DNA from: Acidobacteriota bacterium
GTDB lineage: Bacteria; Acidobacteriota; Polarisedimenticolia; Gp22-AA2
Reading direction: 5' to 3'
Assembly (NCBI GenBank): GCA_027297005.1
Contig: JAPUIN010000003.1
Location: 1 to 11,234, forward strand
DNA: 11,234 bases
Position numbers and translations under genes: made by a program. Shown here one piece after another: positions 5,773-11,234 of the stretch; position 1 is the stretch's first letter; each line of letters opens with the position of its first letter. Under the pieces are notes generated by a model, which had not been told where the DNA came from, searched no databases, and saw nothing but the letters and a program-made list of their open reading frames with translations.

Positions 5773-8757
5773 CTAAGCGCCTGCGGATCCGTGGATCTGG
5801 CGCTCCAGGGTGGCGTCGAGCGCCGCCGTGATGCGTGAACGGGTCTCACGCAGGTGGGCCCGCGTCACGGTGTCCAGCTGCGCCCCGGCCGGGGGAAGGG
5901 GGCTGTCCGGCCGGCCGAGGATGGTGTTGATCCCGCGGCGGATCACTTCCAGATCGGCCCGCGCGAGTGTCCGAGCATCCTCCGGTGTACCCGGATGCAG
6001 ATGAATGACCTGCTCGATCAGCATCTGCAGGTGCTGGCGCTGCAGGTTACGGCGAAACGAGTTGACGTTGCTGGAGTTGTTCAGCTCTCTCCAGATCGCC
6101 TGGCGCAGTTCGGTGAACATCTCGGTCATGGTGAACGGCTCGGCGCCGTCGGTGTAGCGCGCCTCGAGGTCGTTGATGCGCGACAGCGTGATCGGATGGT
6201 ACAGGCGGGCCAGCGGGAGGGACTGGATCAGAAGAACAATGTTGTGCAGTGGCAGATCATTGCGCTGACGCGTCCAGGAGTGTCCCTGCAGATCCGGGTA
6301 CCGCTCGACCGCCAGGCTGTTCAGCAGCTCTGGTGAAAACTGGAACACCTCCGGTCCGAAGATCTCCTCGGTCAGGAAACGGAGCGCCGCCCGCTGCTGG
6401 ACGGCGGTCACCGGCGCGTACGGCAGGCGGCCTCCCGGGTCGCCGATGTGGTCGCGACGGTGATGGATGCCCCCGACGTACTTCGGGACGTTCAGGATCG
6501 GCGCGATGTACTCGCCGATCCCCTGGCCGAACACCAGCAGCCGCTTCTGGTAGCGCATCCCCGGTTCGTTGAAGGTGGTCTCCATCTTGCTGAACAGCTC
6601 CCGCGCGATCGCGGTGCGGTTTTCGTAGTAGGCGATGATATCGTCGCCGATGTCCCACATGTTCGAGGTCGGGTCCATCCCGCGCGGGCTGCCGGTGAAG
6701 GTGTCCTCGTCGGTGCTGTAGGCCAGCTTCGGCTCGGCGGCGCGCGCGGCGATCCGATCCAGCTCCGGGCGCTCGTCCTCGATCGTCGCTGCGTCGAGCG
6801 GCCTGTAGGCGTACTCGATGGCGAATCGATCGTACGGGCCGAGTGTCGTCTGCCAGTACTGCCCTTGCGCCTGCCCCTCGGGGGCCAGGTTGACCGGCGT
6901 GTAGTCCATCACCGACCCGGTCAGGCCGGCCCGAGTCGTCATCTCGGTGTTCTGGAGTTCGCCGTTCGGCAGGATTGCGCTCGCCTTGAAGTTGTGGCGC
7001 AGACCGAGAGTGTGCCCGACCTCGTGCAGCGTCACATGGACGATGAAGTCGTTGATGTACTTCTCGCGGGTCGCGGCATCCAGCCCGCCCCGGGCCTCCA
7101 TCAGGTTCCAGCCGAGCCCGAGTTGATGTGACAGGCCGGTCGCGTAGTCGCAGTAGCCCATGGCGGCCGGATGCGTCCCAGGACGTGATCCGACTCCCAG
7201 CCTTGGCAGCGAGACCGTATCGGCCGTGGTGGCCTGAGCGATCAGGACCTCCATCCGGAACGGACCGAACAGGCCGGTCCATCCGCTCAGCGAGTCGAAC
7301 AGAGCCGCCATGTCCTCCCGCATCAGTCCCGGGGGGATCGGGAGAGCGACGGGTGACACCAGCTCGTCCACCTCCCGGCGGATGTTGCGGAGCATATCGG
7401 CGCTGAATCGGATGTCGGCATCGAAGATCTGCCCGGTCAGCGGGTGGATACGCGACGGACCCTGGGCGAATCCGGCCTGCGGCGCGACGATCCAGCGGAT
7501 GGTCGAATAACGCACATCGGCGGCGGCCCACTCCGGATCATCCGGCTGATCCTTCACCACGAGGGTGTTCCTGAACCCGATCGCCTCGAAGGCGGGATTC
7601 CAGCCAACGATCCCCTGGCGCACTGCCTCCCGGTACTCCGGCGGGATCGAATTCTCCAGGTAGAAGACGATCGGCTCCTTCGGCTCGGAGACCTCCTGGG
7701 AGGGATCCTTCTTCTCGAGGTGCCAGCGCGTCACATAGCGCCGCGTCGGGTCGTCCTGACGGTCGTCGGTGTAGTCCCCCATGATGGCCAGGAAATGGCC
7801 GACCCGATCGTCTGCGAGACGAGGGCGGTAGCCGGTGTCGGGAAGCCCTGCCAGCGAGTAGTGGAAGTCGAACAGCATCGAGCGGGAATCGGCCGCGTAG
7901 AGGATCGGCGACTTGGGATTCGGCGAGACGGCGTGCAGCCTCATCGCGAAATCGAAGTTCTTCGGGAAGCTCCGGACCATCGTGAACGAGCTTCCGCCCT
8001 TGTCGATCTGATAGGGGGACTGGTAAACGGATGTCAGAAAGAGGGCCAACCCTTCCAAATCCTTCAGGAAGAGATCCGACATGTTGACCAGCACGCTTTT
8101 CCGCTCGGGATGCGGCTGGCTGAGGATCTTCGCCTGACCGATCAGCGCGTCAGGGACGGCGACGGAGGCCGGCGTATGAAGCGAAGATGACTCCTGCGCC
8201 CCGAACAGGAGATTCTTGTGGATCAGATGGATGCTCTTGCCCGAACGCCGGAACGAGACGACGTACTCCTGCAGCACGGCGGCCGGATAGAGGAAGGCCT
8301 CGCCGAGCCCCGATTCGATCGTCGGGTTCAGGAGGAAGTGGACGTCGAGCTGATCGGGAGTGATCTCGAGCAGGTACTTCCCTTCATCCTCGTTGACGTA
8401 GGCATTGAAGAAACCCTGAATCAAGCGGGTCTTCTTGATCGCCTTCTCAAACAGGGGCTCCTTCGGCTTGTCGGCCTTCTCGTCCCCGTCCTTCTTATCG
8501 TCGCTCTTATCTTTACTCTTATCCTTTTTGCGCTTCTTCTTGCGATCTTCCTCCTCGGCGGCTGTCCGCTCATCGAGGGGGGCCGGGAGGGAATCGTCGG
8601 AGGCGATCTCGACCGGCAGCGCGAGGCCGGCGACGGCCACCGGTCGATGCCCCCGGGAGGGATCGGCGAGCGCGGGTGTCGCGGGCACGACGATGAGAAG
8701 CGCCACGACGGCAGCGAAGGGAAATAACAGACGGGCGCGGAACGAAGAGAGACTCAT
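5773..8757 (-). CDS. Secreted zinc-dependent metzincin metalloprotease (DUF5118/DUF5117/PF16313 family)
   Basis: This 994-residue protein is a large exported zinc protease. The signal peptide is MSLSSFRARLLFPFAAVVAL plus a short tail ending ALA (29-31). A strongly charged stretch rich in Lys, Asp and Glu follows at about 68-100. Residues about 105-150 fit DUF5118 and about 150-340 fit DUF5117. The C-terminal catalytic half has the metzincin signature HEVGHTLGLRHN, with ligands H578, H582 and H588 and general base E579. A Met-turn SVMDYTP around M617 follows. All catalytic residues are therefore present. Family substrates are not established, and length and order match the usual family plan. 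Two ATGs are adjacent (8755-8760). The second is five bases after AGGAGG and the first only two, so I start at 8757. Frames extending to 9138 overlap the opposite-strand zinc-ribbon gene and are rejected. The gene is divergent from the gene at 8931. Confidence 0.92.
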   Translation of the reverse strand: MSLSSFRARLLFPFAAVVALLIVVPATPALADPSRGHRPVAVAGLALPVEIASDDSLPAPLDERTAAEEEDRKKKRKKDKSKDKSDDKKDGDEKADKPKEPLFEKAIKKTRLIQGFFNAYVNEDEGKYLLEITPDQLDVHFLLNPTIESGLGEAFLYPAAVLQEYVVSFRRSGKSIHLIHKNLLFGAQESSSLHTPASVAVPDALIGQAKILSQPHPERKSVLVNMSDLFLKDLEGLALFLTSVYQSPYQIDKGGSSFTMVRSFPKNFDFAMRLHAVSPNPKSPILYAADSRSMLFDFHYSLAGLPDTGYRPRLADDRVGHFLAIMGDYTDDRQDDPTRRYVTRWHLEKKDPSQEVSEPKEPIVFYLENSIPPEYREAVRQGIVGWNPAFEAIGFRNTLVVKDQPDDPEWAAADVRYSTIRWIVAPQAGFAQGPSRIHPLTGQIFDADIRFSADMLRNIRREVDELVSPVALPIPPGLMREDMAALFDSLSGWTGLFGPFRMEVLIAQATTADTVSLPRLGVGSRPGTHPAAMGYCDYATGLSHQLGLGWNLMEARGGLDAATREKYINDFIVHVTLHEVGHTLGLRHNFKASAILPNGELQNTEMTTRAGLTGSVMDYTPVNLAPEGQAQGQYWQTTLGPYDRFAIEYAYRPLDAATIEDERPELDRIAARAAEPKLAYSTDEDTFTGSPRGMDPTSNMWDIGDDIIAYYENRTAIARELFSKMETTFNEPGMRYQKRLLVFGQGIGEYIAPILNVPKYVGGIHHRRDHIGDPGGRLPYAPVTAVQQRAALRFLTEEIFGPEVFQFSPELLNSLAVERYPDLQGHSWTRQRNDLPLHNIVLLIQSLPLARLYHPITLSRINDLEARYTDGAEPFTMTEMFTELRQAIWRELNNSSNVNSFRRNLQRQHLQMLIEQVIHLHPGTPEDARTLARADLEVIRRGINTILGRPDSPLPPAGAQLDTVTRAHLRETRSRITAALDATLERQIHGSAGA

Positions 8758-8851
8758 CATTGCCTCCTGACAGGCTGGGGCCCCGGGGCAAGCGAAATCC
8801 CGCCGCGGGGGTGGTTCGGCAGACATTACGCAGACTGGCAACCAGGGGTTG

Positions 8852-8886
8852 CATTGTACTCGAAGGCCCCCTTTCCGGCTACAATG
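8852..8886. promoter_or_regulatory. Divergent promoter or operator with mirror-image TACAAT boxes
   Basis: CATTGTA (8852-8858) and TACAATG (8880-8886) form an exact 7-bp inverted repeat 21 bases apart, in the 170-base gap between the metzincin (minus) and zinc-ribbon (plus) genes. Each strand therefore shows TTGTA followed after 20 bases by TACAAT. TACAAT at 8880-8885 (plus) would give a leader of about 39 bases for the gene at 8931. TACAAT at 8853-8858 (minus) would give a leader of about 90 bases for the metzincin. The 20-base spacing is long for sigma70. Either the -35 boxes are weak and elsewhere, or the symmetry marks a regulator site. Confidence 0.4.
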
Positions 8887-8930
8887 GGGCCCACCCCCGA
8901 GCCACAGCCCGCAGGAGGCGGGCCGATCCC

Positions 8931-9362
8931 ATGAAATACCGCCAGCCCGGTTACCGGGACAGCGAGTACAAAGAAGAGAGGGAGCGCAAGCGCGAGAAGG
9001 ACCGCGGTCCGCGCGGACCGAGAGGTGCGCCGCGCGAGGCGAGCCTGGTGAGACGGTGTTTCCAGTGCGGCCACCAGGAGCCGGCCTCCGTCGGCGTCGA
9101 GCAGGGAATGGTCTGCCCCGGCTGCTCAGAGCCCTCACACTCCTGTCGGAACTGCGCCCACTTCGACCCTGGGGCCCGCTGGGAATGCCGCCAGCCGATC
9201 CAGGTACGGATCGAATCCAAGATCGCCGCCAATGATTGCTCCTCCTTCAAGCCCGAGACGGTGCTCGACGCCACCGGGCGTCGAATCGCCACCCCCGGCT
9301 CGGGCTCGGGCGGCAAGGTTCGCGCCCCCCGGGACGCCTTCGACGCCCTGTTCAAGAAGTAG
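8931..9362 (+). CDS. Small cysteine-rich zinc-ribbon protein, function unknown
   Basis: This 143-residue soluble protein has a charged N-terminus (RDSEYKEERERKREK) and an RGPRGPRG stretch. Eight cysteines follow: CFQC at 43-46, CPGC at 62-65, CRNC at 72-75, then C86 in WECRQP and C103 in NDCSSFKP. The first four look like one treble-clef or zinc-ribbon site. The last four, with H77 nearby, look like a second site in the pattern CxNCxHFDP...ECRxP...NDCxxFxP. That pattern looks familiar from other bacterial proteins, but I know of no assigned function. A conserved-looking tail DAFDALFKK ends the protein before tandem stops TAG TAG. The basic, arginine/glycine-rich start suggests nucleic-acid contact, by inference only. 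AGGAGG (8913-8918) lies 12 bases before the ATG, longer than usual. The gene converges on the permease with 14 bases between stops. Confidence 0.8.
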   Translation: MKYRQPGYRDSEYKEERERKREKDRGPRGPRGAPREASLVRRCFQCGHQEPASVGVEQGMVCPGCSEPSHSCRNCAHFDPGARWECRQPIQVRIESKIAANDCSSFKPETVLDATGRRIATPGSGSGGKVRAPRDAFDALFKK

Positions 9363-9376
9363 TAGCCCGCTCCCCG

Positions 9377-10858
9377 TCATCCCTCGTCGCCGGACCATTT
9401 CGTCTGCAGGATAAGCGCTGACCGTTCCGCCTCGCCGATGGCCGTTCTTCGTTCACGGGCGGCGCGCCACAGAACGAATCCGACCAGCGTCCACCCCGCC
9501 AGGATCGACCATTCGTACGGCCAGCGCAGGGCGACGGGCGAACCCGGCACGGCGAGGGCGAGAATGATCAGAGCAGCGCCTGCTGCCCCGGCGGTCGCGA
9601 CCGCGACCCCCCCGCGGACACGGTAGGGGCGCCGCATCTCCGGCGCCTGACGCCGGAGAGCGCGCATCGAGAGACAGACCCCCAGGAACGACACCGCGAT
9701 GCAGGCGGAGGAGACGTTCACGAAGGCGGTCAGCATTTCCTTCCCGAGCAGGGGGGCGAGGCAGGTGGCCGCCCCGACGAGCAGGGCGGCACGGTGCGGC
9801 GAGCCGAACCGGGCATGCGGAACACCGAACACGCCCGGAATGATCCGCGCCCGCCCCAGGCTGAACAGCACCCGCGAAGCGCCGATGAAGAAGCCGTTCC
9901 ACGAGGTCAGAAGGCCGATCAGCCCTGCGATCAGGACGAGTCGGCCGAGAGCAGGGGAGGCGAACGCAAGAGTGAAGGCACGCGCCGTCGGCAGATCCTG
10001 ACTGACCAGAGTGGGCCAGGGGGCGAGGACCGAGGCCGACAGGATCGCGCCGATGTAAAAAAGGGTCGCGGCCGCGATCGAAACGAGGATCAGCGTGCCG
10101 AGCCGGCGCGACGGAAAGCCCGGGAGGGCCTCCTCCGCCGTCTGCGGGATCGTGTCGAACCCGACGAACCAGATTGGTGTCGTGATGAAGACAGCCAGGA
10201 TCCCGGCGATTGGTGTCTCCGACAGCAGCGGCGAGAGGTTCGCAGGCGATCCACGCAGCAACGCCGCAGTGATGAAGACCAGCCCGGCCGCGACGAGGAG
10301 GAGGGTGAGTACGCTCTGAAAGCCGGCCGCCACCCCGATACCCCTGTAGTTGATCCAGGTGATCAGAACGGAGCAGCCGACGCCAATCAGGAGATGTGGC
10401 AGGTAGACCGGATTCCCCTGCACGGAGTAGAGTGGAATCGAGTTGGTTGCGGGAATCAGATAAGAGATGACCCGGCCGACCGCGACCGCCTCGAACCCCG
10501 ACACGGCAATGTACCCGAGGGTCAGGTACCACCCGACGAACGCCGCCTTTTCCAGACCGAACGCGCGATACGCGTAAGCGATCTCCCCTCCCGCCACCGG
10601 CATGGCCGAGGTCAGTTCGGCGTAGCAGAGGCCGATCAGGTACATCAACCCGCCGCCGAGCGCGAAGGCGATGATCGCGCCGAGCGGCCCGGCGCTCGAA
10701 AGCCACTCTCCGAGCACAACCACCCACCCGACGCCGATGATCGCGCCGAATGCGACGGCGAAGAAATCGGAGGAACGCAACCGGCGCGCGAGCGCCCGCC
10801 GCGGTGCGGCGCCGCCCGGGGGATCGGGTTGAACGGGGGATGACATGATTCCCGTCAT
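9377..10858 (-). CDS. APC-superfamily amino acid permease
   Basis: This is a 493-residue inner-membrane transporter with about 12 hydrophobic segments, the usual size and topology of the APC family. TM1 carries FGAIIGVGWVVVLGEW, corresponding to the glycine-rich substrate-binding loop (GSGIF-type) of the family. GLCYAELTSAMPVAGGEIAY matches the conserved TM2-TM3 region, and GFDTIPQTAEEA matches the family motif near TM6. The cytoplasmic N-terminus (about 1-28) is short and proline-rich. The substrate cannot be read from sequence; amino acids or polyamines are expected. Two starts are possible: the ATG at 10856-10858 (after GGGTAG), and one four codons later at 10846 (five bases after GGGA). 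A TAGAAT box (10857-10862, minus) overlaps the first ATG, so the shorter 489-residue form may be the real one. The gene has the same orientation as the agmatinase-family gene upstream, across a 220-base gap. Confidence 0.93.
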   Translation of the reverse strand: MTGIMSSPVQPDPPGGAAPRRALARRLRSSDFFAVAFGAIIGVGWVVVLGEWLSSAGPLGAIIAFALGGGLMYLIGLCYAELTSAMPVAGGEIAYAYRAFGLEKAAFVGWYLTLGYIAVSGFEAVAVGRVISYLIPATNSIPLYSVQGNPVYLPHLLIGVGCSVLITWINYRGIGVAAGFQSVLTLLLVAAGLVFITAALLRGSPANLSPLLSETPIAGILAVFITTPIWFVGFDTIPQTAEEALPGFPSRRLGTLILVSIAAATLFYIGAILSASVLAPWPTLVSQDLPTARAFTLAFASPALGRLVLIAGLIGLLTSWNGFFIGASRVLFSLGRARIIPGVFGVPHARFGSPHRAALLVGAATCLAPLLGKEMLTAFVNVSSACIAVSFLGVCLSMRALRRQAPEMRRPYRVRGGVAVATAGAAGAALIILALAVPGSPVALRWPYEWSILAGWTLVGFVLWRAARERRTAIGEAERSALILQTKWSGDEG

Positions 10859-11078
10859 TCTACCCGCACACGTGAAGATCCCGGCTTGATCCTTGCGAGA
10901 ACGAATCGAGGGCAGGGAGCGACCACGCCTTCGGTGCCACTCGTGCTGGCCGCTTCGGGAAGCCGGACGAGGTGGCCGCGGGGGTCGTCTTCATCACCTC
11001 GCCGGAGGCCTCCCTCGTCATCGGTGCCTGCATGAACATCGACGGCGGACAGGGGCGCTTACTTTTCTGGAGTTCTTT
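10859..11078. other. Gap between permease and agmatinase-family genes
   Basis: This 220-base stretch holds the short-chain dehydrogenase fragment on the plus strand and must contain the permease promoter on the minus strand. The only -10-like box is TAGAAT at 10857-10862, without a matching -35 box. No intrinsic terminator with a stem and T-run is visible after the agmatinase-family stop. The minus strand there is A-rich (two GAAAAG words) rather than hairpin-forming. Read-through from the upstream gene is possible. Confidence 0.45.
10945..11058 (+). pseudogene. C-terminal remnant of a short-chain dehydrogenase/reductase
   Basis: Reading the plus strand from about 10945 gives AGRFGKPDEVAAGVVFITSP and then EASLVIGACMNIDGGQGR. 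This is the standard C-terminus of SDR enzymes of the FabG type: GRFGKPEEVA, the last helix, then the G-x-x-x-x-x-DGG end. Nothing upstream in the frame resembles the Rossmann fold or YxxxK active site, and the frame is closed by TGA at 10873-10875. No stop follows DGGQGR where SDRs normally end; the frame stays open across the antisense of the agmatinase gene to the window edge. The fragment is about 38 residues of a protein normally near 250, so it is taken as a broken gene left by a deletion or rearrangement. Confidence 0.75.
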
Positions 11079-11234
11079 TCACGTGCGCGGCTTCGGCGCC
11101 CGCTTCCCGGCCAGCACCGCGAAGGTCTCGAAGATGATCTGCAACGCCAGAAAGAGCGTGGCGTCGGTCGGATCGAGGCGCGGCGCGACCTCGACGATGT
11201 CCATCGCCCGGATCGGAAGCTGCTGCACAAGCTC
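11079..11234 (-). CDS. Agmatinase/arginase-family ureohydrolase, C-terminal end (gene runs off the right edge)
   Basis: The last 51 residues of a gene entering from the right are visible. The sequence PIRAMDIVEVAPRLDPTDAT, then LFLALQIIFETFAVLAG, matches the C-terminus of the ureohydrolase family (arginase, agmatinase, formimidoylglutamase, guanidinobutyrase). In that family a strand 'D(I/V)VEV.P..D' is followed by a final helix. These binuclear-manganese enzymes hydrolyse guanidino or formimino groups and release urea or formamide. The metal ligands lie outside the window, so activity and substrate cannot be judged. Agmatinase is the commonest annotation for ends of this type. The stop is TGA at 11079-11081 and the tail is KRAPKPRT. 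It lies upstream of the permease on the same strand, which is compatible with amino acid or polyamine use. Confidence 0.8.
   Translation of the reverse strand, partial: ELVQQLPIRAMDIVEVAPRLDPTDATLFLALQIIFETFAVLAGKRAPKPRT

Noticed and set aside
9005..9020. 16-bp palindrome CGGTCCGCGCGGACCG
   Set aside because: It lies inside the zinc-ribbon coding sequence and is explained by the repeated Arg-Gly-Pro codons.
8758..9138. N-terminal extension of the metzincin
   Set aside because: It overlaps the zinc-ribbon gene on the other strand. AGGAGG and a signal peptide place the start at 8757-8760.
9794..10843. 349-codon plus-strand frame antisense to the permease
   Set aside because: It has highly charged, low-complexity composition and no motif, and mirrors the hydrophobic codons of the real permease.
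11018..11230. Minus-strand frame at the right edge rich in Arg and Ser
   Set aside because: The overlapping frame 11079-11234 gives a clear ureohydrolase C-terminus; this one is its shifted shadow.
1..11234. CRISPR array, insertion sequence, phage or toxin-antitoxin system
   Set aside because: No regularly spaced repeats, transposase or integrase motifs, terminal inverted repeats or paired small genes were seen.

Overview
The window is GC-rich DNA, densely coded on both strands, from what looks like a Gram-negative-type bacterium. Four consecutive genes encode exported envelope proteins: an HtrA-like protease, a TonB-C-containing protein, a DsbA-like thioredoxin and a large secreted metzincin. 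The metzincin family (DUF5117/DUF5118/PF16313) and the eight-cysteine zinc-ribbon protein are types I associate with Acidobacteriota, Bacteroidota and related uncultured lineages. The phylum is only a guess. I see no phage genes, transposase, CRISPR array, rRNA or tRNA.

Layout. 1-533 (-): N-terminal part of a DEAD-box RNA helicase, running off the left edge, with a good sigma70-type promoter at 572-601. 534-859: non-coding, with an imperfect direct repeat, a 14-bp palindrome and a GC hairpin. 860-2260 (-): HtrA-like serine protease with an intact catalytic triad and one clear PDZ domain. 2261-2338: short divergent control region. 2339-4429 (+): exported protein joining a TonB-C-like domain, a parvulin-like domain and a C-terminal HExxH peptidase domain. 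4519-5619 (-): exported DsbA-type thioredoxin with a SurA-like helical N-terminus. 5773-8757 (-): about 994-residue secreted metzincin. 8761-8930: divergent control region with mirror-image TACAAT boxes. 8931-9362 (+): small zinc-ribbon protein. 9377-10858 (-): APC-family amino acid permease. About 10945-11058 (+): orphan C-terminal fragment of a short-chain dehydrogenase. 11079-11234 (-): C-terminus of an agmatinase/arginase-family enzyme entering from the right edge.

How the genes may work together. The four exported genes between 860 and 8757 all concern proteolysis, folding or disulfide chemistry outside the cytoplasm. They do not form one operon: strands alternate and promoter or hairpin signals separate them. 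A shared role in envelope protein quality control is therefore an inference from content. The permease and the agmatinase-family enzyme lie on the same strand and could belong to amino acid or polyamine use, but 220 bp containing a broken gene separates them.

The most unusual item is the 696-residue fusion at 2339-4429. It also carries a run of nine G followed by a perfect 9-bp hairpin inside its coding sequence. I found no clear evidence of a wholly new multi-gene system.
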